Shown here one piece after another: positions 1 to 8,700 of a stretch of DNA of 64,000 nt. Both the position numbers and the translations under genes were made by a program. The DNA is from Tritrichomonas musculus (Eukaryota > Parabasalia > Tritrichomonadida > Tritrichomonadidae), in NCBI GenBank assembly GCA_039105265.1, contig JAPFFF010000020.1:2435001-2499000 (forward strand), in the 5' to 3' direction. Below the pieces are notes generated by a model that worked only from the letters and a program-made list of their open reading frames with translations, searched no databases and was not told where the DNA came from. Position 1 is the first letter of the stretch. Each line of letters opens with the position of its first letter.

Positions 1-2
1 CT

Positions 3-146
3 AAAGAGGATTTCACCTCAATGTTACAACAGACACCTAACAATCTCGATGCAAAAACAACGACAGCTCAATATCTAAATCATAAAGGTCAACATGATCG
101 ATTTATAATCAATATCACAGCAAATGAATCGCATTTTGAGGAATAA
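3..146 (+). CDS. 3' end of an unidentified Polinton gene
   Basis: An open frame runs from the window edge to a TAA at 144-146 and ends in ITANESHFEE. Only about 47 residues are visible and I recognise no family. It reads in the same direction as the capsid cluster that follows, and only 23 bases separate its stop from the next start, so it is probably another gene of the virion module. It is partial only because the window cuts it. Confidence 0.45.
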   Translation, partial: KEDFTSMLQQTPNNLDAKTTTAQYLNHKGQHDRFIINITANESHFEE

Positions 147-152
147 ACTTAT

Positions 153-161
153 TTATTTTTA
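153..161 (+). promoter_or_regulatory. TTATTTTTA promoter-like box
   Basis: TTATTTTTA ends 8 bases before the ATG at 170. The same box recurs upstream of most genes of element 1, usually 5 to 35 bases before the ATG. Confidence 0.4.
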
Positions 162-169
162 AAGAAAAC

Positions 170-589
170 ATGGGATTCAAGAATTTCATCACTAGCGGTT
201 GGAATCGACTTAAGAATGATGTCCATCAAGGACTTATTGGAGCTAAGAATGTTGCTCATAGAGTATGGAATGCTACTAAGAAAGGGCTTATTGGAGCTAA
301 AAACTATGCAATGAATAATCCTAAAGCTATCGGTACAGTATTGCATGCTATCACTCCATTTGCTACGGCATTTAATCCAGCATTAGGAGCTATAACATCG
401 ACAGGTGCAAATATATTTAGCCACATGCCTAAGGGATCTGTCACTGATAAGTTGGTTAAAATTAGTGAACAATTTGCTCGAGGTGAGTTAAAGCCTAGTG
501 GGTCGACTACAGCTCAAGCAGCTGCAGATTCCCGTAAAGCTTCATCAAACAAGAGATCCATAAAATGGGTTCCTTATACTAAGGTTTAA
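170..589 (+). CDS. Small amphipathic virion-type protein
   Basis: This 139-residue protein starts MGFKNFITSGWNRLK and has an internal near-repeat, GLIGAKN-x-A, at about residues 22-28 and 39-45. A Gly/Ala/Pro-rich hydrophobic stretch follows (about 50-85), then a basic tail. It sits just upstream of the capsid cluster. Element 2 has a counterpart at 58606 beside its capsid gene that starts MAFGSWFKNLISGAKN. Position and amphipathic character suggest a minor capsid or membrane-active protein comparable to adenovirus pVI. That role is inference; I see no diagnostic motif. The ATG at 170 follows a promoter-like box. Confidence 0.6.
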   Translation: MGFKNFITSGWNRLKNDVHQGLIGAKNVAHRVWNATKKGLIGAKNYAMNNPKAIGTVLHAITPFATAFNPALGAITSTGANIFSHMPKGSVTDKLVKISEQFARGELKPSGSTTAQAAADSRKASSNKRSIKWVPYTKV

Positions 590-606
590 CAACTTATAAA
601 TTATAA

Positions 607-819
607 ATGAGCGGTAGAGATAGAACCAATGCTTATAGATCAAGTAACTCTGTTATTATAGCAGGCCCAGGTACTATGTATAATGAAGTCACTAGATCAA
701 GATCTATAACAAAGCAATATAATGATAACACTAATACGCATGCTGTAACAGTACCTTATATCAAGACACCTAAAAATCGCAAATCTAAGTCCAAATCACG
801 TAAAAACAAAAATAAGTAA
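607..819 (+). CDS. Small basic protein, possible DNA-condensing virion component
   Basis: A 70-residue protein whose last 15 residues are almost entirely Lys, Arg, Ser and Asn. It has no predicted membrane segment and no family I recognise. It begins 17 bases after the preceding stop, within a same-strand run of virion-type genes. The charge pattern would suit a DNA-binding core peptide in a particle, as in adenovirus proteins VII or mu, but that is inference from composition alone. Confidence 0.5.
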   Translation: MSGRDRTNAYRSSNSVIIAGPGTMYNEVTRSRSITKQYNDNTNTHAVTVPYIKTPKNRKSKSKSRKNKNK

Positions 820-835
820 GTATTGTCCGTAAGAA

Positions 836-843
836 TATTTTTG
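836..843 (+). promoter_or_regulatory. TATTTTTG promoter-like box
   Basis: TATTTTTG ends 10 bases before the ATG at 854. It belongs to the recurrent box set of element 1. Confidence 0.4.
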
Positions 844-853
844 TTGAAACCAA

Positions 854-1450
854 ATGAGCTCTAAGTATGTACGCGGTGTTAGGCGAAATCAAATCATCCA
901 ACGATGGCTTCAAGGTATTGAAGACCCTGAATATGAGGTGTTTCCTACAAAAAAAGAGGGCAAATATATAGTCAAATTAAGAGAGAGTCCATGTAAAACA
1001 AATGAGTCAGCGGTAGTAGAAAATATACCAGACTGTCCTCAAGATGCCCCAGAGTCTGAACATATAGACCTCGATACACGGGAGCCTGAACCAGTAACTG
1101 TTCAGAGTACACCTCGATCTAGTACACCTCGATCTAGAGTAACTGTTATGAGATCCAATGGTGTTGACTCAACAATTAATCTCGAAATACTCGAACAATT
1201 AAGGAATCTTGGTGAAGAAATCCGCAATGACAGATTCAAGCGAGAACAGAAACAATATATCAAGCATGTTGTCAATAAAGAGATAAATAAGTCCAGAATA
1301 CGCAGCAAGTATGTCCCTGAGTTGTTCCCTGAAAATGAACCAGTTGATGAGCCACCTACTAAGTCAGAGCCAGATGTACCCCAAACAGATAACACTGTTG
1401 ATCAAGAACCACCTCCAGCCATATTTAAATCCCGTATCCGTAGGAATTAA
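854..1450 (+). CDS. Hydrophilic protein in the capsid cluster, unknown function
   Basis: A 198-residue protein with three parts: a basic N-terminal segment (about 1-45), a Pro/Glu/Ser/Thr-rich linker, and a charged helical C-terminal half (about 115-160) that could form a coiled coil. The linker holds a perfect tandem duplication encoding STPRS twice (bases about 1108-1137). It lies directly before the capsid gene. Element 2 has a small charged protein at 58958 in the comparable place, also ending in a coiled-coil-like segment, but sequence similarity is weak. No function can be assigned; a scaffold or capsid-associated role would fit its position. Confidence 0.55.
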   Translation: MSSKYVRGVRRNQIIQRWLQGIEDPEYEVFPTKKEGKYIVKLRESPCKTNESAVVENIPDCPQDAPESEHIDLDTREPEPVTVQSTPRSSTPRSRVTVMRSNGVDSTINLEILEQLRNLGEEIRNDRFKREQKQYIKHVVNKEINKSRIRSKYVPELFPENEPVDEPPTKSEPDVPQTDNTVDQEPPPAIFKSRIRRN

Positions 1451-1475
1451 TTAATCTAAGGTGTTCAGGTCTGTA

Positions 1476-1483
1476 TATTTTTC
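1476..1483 (+). promoter_or_regulatory. TATTTTTC promoter-like box
   Basis: TATTTTTC ends 10 bases before the ATG of the capsid gene at 1494. Confidence 0.4.
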
Positions 1484-1493
1484 TCTCAAGTAA

Positions 1494-3092
1494 ATGACAT
1501 TCAACAATGAAGTGTTTCACAAAACATCAGCTGAGGTTAATACCCAAGTAGCTAGCTATTTCGATATAGTTGATAATGCTATAGCTATGTCTGACACTAA
1601 CAAGAAATATGTTATTGATGCCCAAGCTTCATACAGTCCATCTGCTCCCATTCATGCAGGTTCATTTACTACATTCATCATCAGCCCAACATGTGATAAC
1701 ACTGCTGACATTTATAATGGATTCATCAAAGCTAAACTAAAGATTAATGTAGATGTTGACACGCAATGTACTCAAGATATATCTAATTTCCAAGGTCACG
1801 CATTTAATAATTTATGGGTTGGATTCAAGGATGCTATGGATGCTGTCGAGAAATATGAAATCCTAGCTAATGGTATCTCTATCTATACTCAAAATTTTGG
1901 TCCTGAGGAATCATTTATTACAGCATGTGGAGCTAACGAAGCATCTAAGCGAGCTGATGTATACTCCAAGGTTCGACATTCAGATATATTCCGCCGAAAA
2001 TTTAACTTGGCTAGGTGTGGAGCTTACATCGGAATTCCTCATAATGCTACATCAGTAACCGAAGTTGAAATTCCATTAAAGATTGATCTCCGACGATTCC
2101 TACCACTTAGCAACATTAAATACTTACCATCCTTTGCCGGCAAACTCGAGCTTAAAGTCATGTTCGGTACTCAAGGTCTTGTATATTGTCCACAGGGTCC
2201 ATCCCGAGAACTAATTTATAATACATCACCTATCCCAATTCATAAATTAGATACAATCACTAACGAATTTACTCCAATTGGAGATCAAATTAAAATGTGG
2301 GTTAATCATGGTGCTGAAAATAATCCTCCTTATAGTGTTTCAGCTGATAATCGTACACTTACTGTTAGACACGATTATCAAATTACTGACTGTTATAGTG
2401 TTATCCCTAATTTTGGTATAGATGGTGATATATATCAATCACTTGTTCAACGATATACTCAACAGGAATTAATATTCCCAACTCAAATTCTTACATTCAC
2501 CACAATGAGCAAACAATTAGGTACTGGACATGGTTCAAGCACTCAAACAATAACCCCAAGGTTTGTCGATTCTATATTCTTTCTATTCCCATTAAAGTCA
2601 TCTCATCATACTGTGTTCAAGAATCCCAATTTCACTAATTTCCAATTAAGATGTGGAGGTTACGGTGTTGTTCCAACAATTCCATTTGCTACAGATGGTT
2701 CAGATCCCATGTTTATCGAATTATGTCAAAATGCTATGAATGTTAATGGCGAACAAACAGGTTTCAATAAAGAGGTCATCAATTCATTAACCAATGATCA
2801 AAAATGGGATGCCACCGATGGTTTGTTCAGCAATGATAGAACATCATTCTTCATTGGATTACCAACAGAAACTGATAACACATTCCAACAGGGACAGACA
2901 TCTAACACTCCAATCACATATGAAATTGTATGTGATTTACCTACAGGTGGAGATAAATCTTATTACGCTGCTAATAATAAAACACCTCCAATCATGGCAT
3001 TATTACAAGACACTGTTATATCCATTCATGTTCAACCTAATGGTATGCCACCTGTTGTTGAAATCGGGGCCTATGACATCACGAGTCGTTAA
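1494..3092 (+). CDS. Candidate major capsid protein (double jelly-roll type)
   Basis: A 532-residue, beta-rich, soluble protein with no signal peptide or membrane segment. It is the largest product of the virion cluster and sits where Polintons carry the major capsid gene. Stretches such as VEIPLKIDLRRFLPL (about 190-204) and GKLELKVMFG (about 216-225) resemble the strand pairs at the end of a first jelly roll. The element 2 candidate has an equivalent stretch, FTIELTIPFVDQLAL. Similarity between the two is at pattern level only. The assignment rests on length, composition, position and that shared pattern, so it is probable rather than proven. Confidence 0.65.
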   Translation: MTFNNEVFHKTSAEVNTQVASYFDIVDNAIAMSDTNKKYVIDAQASYSPSAPIHAGSFTTFIISPTCDNTADIYNGFIKAKLKINVDVDTQCTQDISNFQGHAFNNLWVGFKDAMDAVEKYEILANGISIYTQNFGPEESFITACGANEASKRADVYSKVRHSDIFRRKFNLARCGAYIGIPHNATSVTEVEIPLKIDLRRFLPLSNIKYLPSFAGKLELKVMFGTQGLVYCPQGPSRELIYNTSPIPIHKLDTITNEFTPIGDQIKMWVNHGAENNPPYSVSADNRTLTVRHDYQITDCYSVIPNFGIDGDIYQSLVQRYTQQELIFPTQILTFTTMSKQLGTGHGSSTQTITPRFVDSIFFLFPLKSSHHTVFKNPNFTNFQLRCGGYGVVPTIPFATDGSDPMFIELCQNAMNVNGEQTGFNKEVINSLTNDQKWDATDGLFSNDRTSFFIGLPTETDNTFQQGQTSNTPITYEIVCDLPTGGDKSYYAANNKTPPIMALLQDTVISIHVQPNGMPPVVEIGAYDITSR

Positions 3093-3140
3093 ATCAAATT
3101 AATGTCAAACTAAATCTAATATTTATTTTTTGTTTCAGTT

Positions 3141-3148
3141 TATTTTTA
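3141..3148 (+). promoter_or_regulatory. TATTTTTA promoter-like box
   Basis: TATTTTTA ends 11 bases before the ATG at 3160, supporting that start over an upstream non-ATG codon. Confidence 0.4.
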
Positions 3149-3159
3149 CCTTAATTCAA

Positions 3160-3465
3160 ATGTCAGTTCAATGGAAAACCTTAAAGTTCGATAATGATTA
3201 TGAAATTTGTAATGAATATCCATTTCCTATTCGACGAAAATATGAGTGGCATGCCATTGAAGAATGGATTCAAGGTAAATATATTGTAGTCAAGCTCAAT
3301 GGTGTAGTAGTTAGTAAGCACAGACTAATTGCATTTCAGTGGATTAAGAATGATGACCCTGATAATAAGACTTGTATTGATCACATTAATAAGAATTATA
3401 CAGATAATCATCCTAATAATCTTAGATGGGTTGCACCAAGTCTGAATTCAATGAATTGTTCATAA
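3160..3465 (+). CDS. HNH endonuclease, homing type (NUMOD4-like N terminus)
   Basis: A 101-residue protein with the compact layout of free-standing HNH nucleases. It has an N-terminal WKTLKFDNDYEICNEY segment typical of NUMOD4-like regions, then VSKHRLIAFQWI, then CIDHINKNYTDNHPNNLRWV. The last two blocks supply the H, the central DH-N and the terminal N of the ββα-metal fold. Such enzymes cut DNA and often spread as selfish passengers in viruses. It sits between the capsid gene and the regulator cassette, in front of a tandem array. The ATG at 3160 is chosen because it follows a promoter-like box and begins the recognisable domain. Confidence 0.8.
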   Translation: MSVQWKTLKFDNDYEICNEYPFPIRRKYEWHAIEEWIQGKYIVVKLNGVVVSKHRLIAFQWIKNDDPDNKTCIDHINKNYTDNHPNNLRWVAPSLNSMNCS

Positions 3466-3477
3466 GATGTCGCGAAT

Positions 3478-3735
3478 GGTAGAATTCTACCAGTCATATT
3501 TTTGACTGTTTTGAGCTCCAAAATTCTAACCTCGGAATTCCGCGGTTAGAGAAATCTATATAGAAACCTTATATTTTTGACTGTTTTGAGCTCCAAAATT
3601 CTAACCTCGGAATTCCGACCTTAGAGAAATCTATATGAAAACCTTATATTTTTGACTGTTTTGAGCTCCAAAATGCTAAAGTGCAATTTTGCACTCTAGA
3701 AATATTTATATGAAAACCTTATATTTTTGACTGTT
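3478..3735 (+). repeat. 75-bp tandem array pairing promoter-like boxes with palindromes
   Basis: Copies of ATATTTTTGACTGTT begin at 3496, 3571, 3646 and 3721, exactly 75 bp apart; the last copy is partial. Just upstream of each box lies a palindrome with a different sequence. They are GGTAGAATTCTACC (3478-3491), then CTAACC/GGTTAG arms around GGAATTCC in units 1 and 2, then AGTGCAATTTTGCACT (3680-3695) in unit 3. The last one recurs in reverse-complement form inside the next gene (4031-4046). The array lies directly before the KilA-N gene, so it may be an operator/promoter cluster. Confidence 0.75.
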
Positions 3736-3774
3736 ATGGACTACCTCAGATGTTTTGTATAAATAATGTCAAAC

Positions 3775-3782
3775 TATTTTTA
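3775..3782 (+). promoter_or_regulatory. TATTTTTA promoter-like box
   Basis: TATTTTTA lies 30 bases before the ATG of the KilA-N gene, after the end of the 75-bp array. Confidence 0.35.
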
Positions 3783-3812
3783 ATTTAATTTTTTTATCCA
3801 AATGCAAATTAC

Positions 3813-4598
3813 ATGTCAGATACTACAGTCAATAGCAGCCATCTTGTTTATGAATCAATCAATGATGATTATGAATGGATTCAATACAATAAGCAATTAA
3901 GGATCATTCATTCTATCAAAGATGATATGTATCAGGTGCAATCAATCATCAATGCATGCAATTCGCACAAGCAAGCTACTAGATGGGTCAATTCTGAAAA
4001 TCGAATTGAAATATACGATGAAATTGCTAAAGTGCAAAATTGCACTCAAGACCAAATCATTCAAAATCGCAGAAATTTAGCGCCTGGTCTTAAGGGTTAT
4101 TATGTTCATCGATTACTTATTAATCATGTTGCTATGTGGGCTTCACCTATATATGCTGTACATATATTCAAATTATTAGATGAAATTGCATCGAATGATC
4201 GCAAAGAATTACTCAATCAAATTGAATCTCAAAATCAGATCATTGCTGAGCAGAGACCTCGACTAGTACCTGAAAATAAAGAGAAATCTTATAAATATTT
4301 GATTTGGAAAGAGGAATTACCAAATGATCCTGATATGATTCTATTACATTTGGTCAAGCGAAATAAGAATAATTTCAGACAGGTATCCAAGCATTATAAT
4401 AATATTAATGAGAAATGGTTTTATAGAGAAAATCTGCCCATTGCGATGACTCCAAATGAAGACATTAAAGCATTAGTTAAGCAATCATTCCCCGGATCAG
4501 AATATGATATCAATGGTAGTACTATTATGACATATAAAGTTCATTTAGATAAATTGTATAATATAATTACTGAATATTTCGACAAATTCCAGATTTGA
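3813..4598 (+). CDS. KilA-N domain DNA-binding protein
   Basis: A 261-residue protein. Residues about 30-125 form a KilA-N domain. Key matches are ATRWVNSENR, the helix around IIQNRRNLAPGLKG, and GYYVHRLLINHVAMWASPIYA, which fits the family's G-x-YVHP-x-L-x-x-H-x-A-x-W-x-SP-x-YA signature. Residues about 130-150 look coiled coil. The C-terminal 100 residues (KYLIWKEELP onward) resemble the region that often follows KilA-N in large DNA viruses. KilA-N proteins bind DNA and are common in NCLDVs, baculoviruses and phages. The gene lies behind the 75-bp array and contains one of the array palindromes in its own coding sequence, so autoregulation is plausible. Confidence 0.85.
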   Translation: MSDTTVNSSHLVYESINDDYEWIQYNKQLRIIHSIKDDMYQVQSIINACNSHKQATRWVNSENRIEIYDEIAKVQNCTQDQIIQNRRNLAPGLKGYYVHRLLINHVAMWASPIYAVHIFKLLDEIASNDRKELLNQIESQNQIIAEQRPRLVPENKEKSYKYLIWKEELPNDPDMILLHLVKRNKNNFRQVSKHYNNINEKWFYRENLPIAMTPNEDIKALVKQSFPGSEYDINGSTIMTYKVHLDKLYNIITEYFDKFQI

Positions 4599-4612
4599 GT
4601 TTATTCACATTA

Positions 4613-4620
4613 TATTTTTA
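4613..4620 (+). promoter_or_regulatory. TATTTTTA promoter-like box
   Basis: TATTTTTA ends 19 bases before the ATG at 4640, in the 41-base gap between the KilA-N and bZIP-like genes. Confidence 0.35.
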
Positions 4621-4639
4621 TTTTTTAATTCAATCAAAA

Positions 4640-4900
4640 ATGTCTACCAATCAAATCAACACCGAATTGTTTAATGATACAGATGTCATTAAATCGCTCA
4701 AGTCCAAGCAATCTGACTCTGATGTTGACTCAGTCAAAGCAAAGTCTACACGAGGTCGTAAGAGAAAATATCAATCCGATGAAGAGCGAATATTAGCTCG
4801 CCGAGCTCAGCAAAAAGCCTATCGCGAGCGAAAAAAAATAGAATTAGCTGAATTGAGGGCTCTTAAAGCCAAATTGGATGCTGAAAATAAGACTCAATGA
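4640..4900 (+). CDS. bZIP-like small regulator
   Basis: An 86-residue protein with an acidic N-terminal half, a TRGRKRKY basic patch, and a C-terminal segment resembling the basic region and short zipper of Yap/AP-1-type bZIP factors: RRAQQKAYRERKK followed by leucine-spaced LAELRALKAKL. The zipper is short, only two to three heptads. Host-type bZIP factors are rare in transposable elements. Beside a KilA-N gene and an operator-like array, it suggests the element controls its own or host transcription. Alternatively it could be a basic, helical virion peptide. The ATG at 4640 follows a promoter-like box. Confidence 0.6.
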   Translation: MSTNQINTELFNDTDVIKSLKSKQSDSDVDSVKAKSTRGRKRKYQSDEERILARRAQQKAYRERKKIELAELRALKAKLDAENKTQ

Positions 4901-4928
4901 TAAGTATATTAATTAAGTTTTATTTTTG

Positions 4929-5693
4929 TTAACATAATTTCATTCTAGGTGGGTCCGCTGGTTTGACCTTAATTGTTACAAACATTGGATTGAATAACTT
5001 AACTGGTTGATATTGAAAATCTACCAACTCTAGTTCGATTTGTTTGAACGAGTCTATGTTAACTGTATTTTTGATGGGTTTGCCGTAAGTTTCAAAGTTC
5101 TGTATAATCGCTACTCCATCTCTGATAATACAATCTATACTAGCTATGACTGATGGCGTATATTCAATGTTACCGATATTCGACTGTATAGGCTGACCTT
5201 GTTTCGAGACCAAATAGAGTTTGTTAGCTAGATCAAGAATCAGTGGATCACATACAATTTGCTTATTCGCTACCAATTCAGTATCGAGTTCCATGTTGTA
5301 CAATCCACTAACCAAAGCAGCTCGACGGGTTATTTTTGTAAAGTAAATGCTTGTCTTAGGGGTGATAAGTAATTGTTTAGCATGATTTATTTTAACCTCC
5401 ATGACTTTACCAATCCCATCATTATTATCACCTTTATCTTCAAATTCTAATATTTTTTTTATCTTATCGAATGATACATGAACACAGTTATTGAATGTAT
5501 ATCTCACATATAGTGTCTCACCATTTTTATTGATATATGCGTACTCTATGCAATCTTCATCAGTTACTATGAGTATATCTTTGGTATTAAATGATGCAAC
5601 ATGATATTTGATATATTCACAGTTCCATGGAATTTGTATATTGGTTCTTATTCGATTGTATTCAGGTCCTGTACTCTGTAATGATAAAAGCAT
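4929..5693 (-). CDS. Unidentified protein, possible minor capsid (penton-type)
   Basis: A 254-residue soluble protein rich in alternating hydrophobic residues, as in beta sandwiches (NIQIPWNCEYIKYHV near the start, TLYVRYTF, INHAKQLLITP). No family is recognised with certainty. It is transcribed away from the giant fibre-like gene, with the two start codons only 16 bases apart. Element 2 keeps the same divergent arrangement with its 110-residue protein at 56195. Polintons usually encode a penton-like minor capsid protein of about this size, so that role is a reasonable guess, no more. Confidence 0.5.
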   Translation of the reverse strand: MLLSLQSTGPEYNRIRTNIQIPWNCEYIKYHVASFNTKDILIVTDEDCIEYAYINKNGETLYVRYTFNNCVHVSFDKIKKILEFEDKGDNNDGIGKVMEVKINHAKQLLITPKTSIYFTKITRRAALVSGLYNMELDTELVANKQIVCDPLILDLANKLYLVSKQGQPIQSNIGNIEYTPSVIASIDCIIRDGVAIIQNFETYGKPIKNTVNIDSFKQIELELVDFQYQPVKLFNPMFVTIKVKPADPPRMKLC

Positions 5694-5709
5694 TTTACAT
5701 TGGATTAAA
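5694..5709. promoter_or_regulatory. 16-bp divergent intergenic promoter region
   Basis: Only 16 bases separate two divergent start codons, so both core promoters must lie inside this gap or within the neighbouring coding sequences. It contains no TATTTTT box. Element 2 has a comparable 17-base gap at 56178-56194. Confidence 0.5.
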
Positions 5710-8700
5710 ATGATTACACCGTTATCGGCACAGACATTATGTTTAAGAGATCGAGGTTATGATATCAGCGTCAGAAATGGCAAATTAATGATTACTAGAA
5801 ATGGTGAGATCAATGATGTTGAAATTAATTGTTTATATACCAAGAGTGAGGTTGATGAACAAATTCGACGTATTGAATCAAATCCAGCTAATTCATATTT
5901 CGAACTCAAGGAATCCGATCAATTATACTTATACAAGCCATCATCTATATCACAATCAGATAAGTACTATGAGATGACATGGAATATAGATTCCAATTAT
6001 AACATCCCGCTACAAACTAATTTCGAGTTCAGAGACTATCTATTTGGTCATACATGGTCATTAATATGGGATGGTAATTCATGGACAGGCAATAATGTAG
6101 TGAATCGGTCAATCGCTAAACAGTCAACTACTACAAACAACAATGGTAGTCCAGCGCTAGTAGTTCAACATACGGATTATATCTCTAAGTGGTTGCGTTG
6201 TGAGGTTGAGTTAAATGATTCAAATGTTAATTATGCTACAACATTGTCTTCATATGTTAACAATTGGAGGGTAGCATATAAAGATGGCGCAATAATAGAA
6301 TTAAATGAATCAAATAGTGTTGTTAAATTGGATTCAGCATCCCAATATGACAATCTTGATGTCCAACAGTTTTCAGTCAAAGTCAACAATATATCTGGCA
6401 ATAATATGCTATATGTCTTAGCTGATCTAAATATTAATGGACATATTACACCATTAAAGTGGGATCTACATCCAATTAGTCCACTTAGTATGAAATACTT
6501 ACATACATGGAATGATAACCCTGTTATTGAGTCATTCACGTACGTACGCGAGGTCACCCACTCTAAGAAATCAATTTGTGAAACAAACTCTGCTATGCAG
6601 ATTCCTGAAGAGAATCCTACTAAAGACATCCATATCTATATCGAGAAAGAGTACTTTGAACAGAAACCAGCTAATGCTGACGAGACATATAATCCATTTG
6701 ATGTCATGATTGTTCAACAGTTTTATGAGGTCAAACCAGATCCTCGTAATTGTACGACATTAACGACTGATAATAATATATATTCATCTAAGATCATATG
6801 GGCAGATAACATAATGACCATGCGTAGAGATCTAAATGTAGTTGGAGGTACCGTTGATGTATTAGCTTACGATTACTCAGTACTACATGCTATCATTAAT
6901 GGTATTCAAGAACAATTAAGATTACAAGCCGCCTATAACGAGTACACAGATAGTATTCGTAAAGGTCTAGCGATTGCTGGCGATATACTCAACATACTTA
7001 CAGGTGCAGTCAAAATGATGTCAGATCTATCAACTCTATCTCTGTCTGGTGAGAACATGAAGCTCAATACATATCGAACTGAAGACTTTACATTCCCTGG
7101 CATGGGTGGACCCAATGATGATTACCCCGGTGGCAAACCACCTATCAGCGGTCAATTCATTCTTGATATGGATACTAGTGCTGCTGGCCAAGTATTAAAG
7201 CGATTCATACCTACAGATACAGAGATTCCAGCGGCTACATCATCGCTGACTGCCACTGATTTAGTATTAAATGCATTAAATTCGTTAACTCAAATAGGTA
7301 CCACAACAACGACATTGATTGCTGGCGGATTAACATTAAATCGAATTCCTGAAATGATTCAAGGTGTTCAAACCATATCTCAGTCTATACATACCATCAC
7401 AGATTCAGTTCGCGAATTACGCCGCCGATGGAGGGAGCGTAGTAATAACACCATTGTTGACCATTCAATTGAGAACACTGATGAAATGGACTTAGATGAC
7501 AGAGTTGAAACACCAATCACTAGATTAACTCATGATACTACCACTAATGCTTCGACATCGAACACGGTATTTGGAAACTATACACTTGAATCCTTATCTA
7601 ATCTCACTAATGAACAATTGTTAGCCTTAAACTCCGACAACATTATAGTAGAACAGATCGGTAGCAATCAAGTCGGCGTTATAACAATCACATATATTCA
7701 TCCAAATGGTTCCCGAGAACTGGTATATATCAGGCGTTGTGATAATGTTCGAAGTATTATATCACCTGAACACATAAGATTATATAGTCAACAACGAATT
7801 GACACTACATCTAAATGGACTTATGATAATCGAACTGCATTGGAGATAGAACAGATGTTACCTGTTGATAGAATCCTATTCGAGAATACTCATACAGAAC
7901 TCCGATTCATTAGAAACAGTGATGCTGACTCTGGAGTTAATTGGACTGAGGTTAGAGATGAAAATAATTCGACTGTAGCTATCATTGATGTATCTATAGC
8001 TGTTCGAACTAGTGTAGGTACTGATGGAATATCAATCCATAAAGCAAACCCTGCTCATGAATCAAATGTTAACATCAATTCTGACGGAATTCATATCGAA
8101 GACAGTACCCGAGAACTCGTGGCTAATGAATACAATGTCGTCGTCGTTAATCATGAACCTACTCCAACAACTGATGCTGATGTAATTATTCCTGGTACAA
8201 CGATCACACTCAGAGATATCGAACAGATGGATTGGTTTGAGCGACATAGGCTTACTAATGAAATTCATGCCTTAAGATTCAGACCTCATGATCCTGATTC
8301 AGCTCATGACAATGAGGAATACACTGAGGTAGTCTACAGTAACAATGTCATTGGTGTTATCGATCGACGACATCTCAATCAAGTAACCATTAATGACAAC
8401 CAAATCACTATAACCAATCCAGATAACAGTCTAGTACTAACTGATCATGATATCCAGTGGATGAGAGATCATGATGAACAACAGCGGTCATCATTGAGTG
8501 GATTTATATCAAACATTCGTAATCGATTAGAGGAGATCAATATGGATGTCGAGTGGTTACTGGAACATCCATCGCTAACTGATAGATATGTAGTATGTAG
8601 GGGATCTCGTATATTAGTTCCAATAGTTGACGCTGTCTTATATATACCTCGAGCTATTCGCGGAGCGAACACTTGTGAAACAAGATCTGGTACCCAGACT

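Noticed and set aside
1102-1395. 97-codon antisense frame
   Set aside because: Shadow of the gene at 854-1450, with no domain.
3130-3159. Upstream extension of the HNH gene from a TTG codon
   Set aside because: Eukaryotic starts are ATG; the ATG at 3160 follows a promoter-like box and begins the domain.
5608-5709. 34-codon upstream extension of the giant fibre-like gene
   Set aside because: It would start with TTG and overlap the divergent gene; the ATG at 5710 is the natural start.
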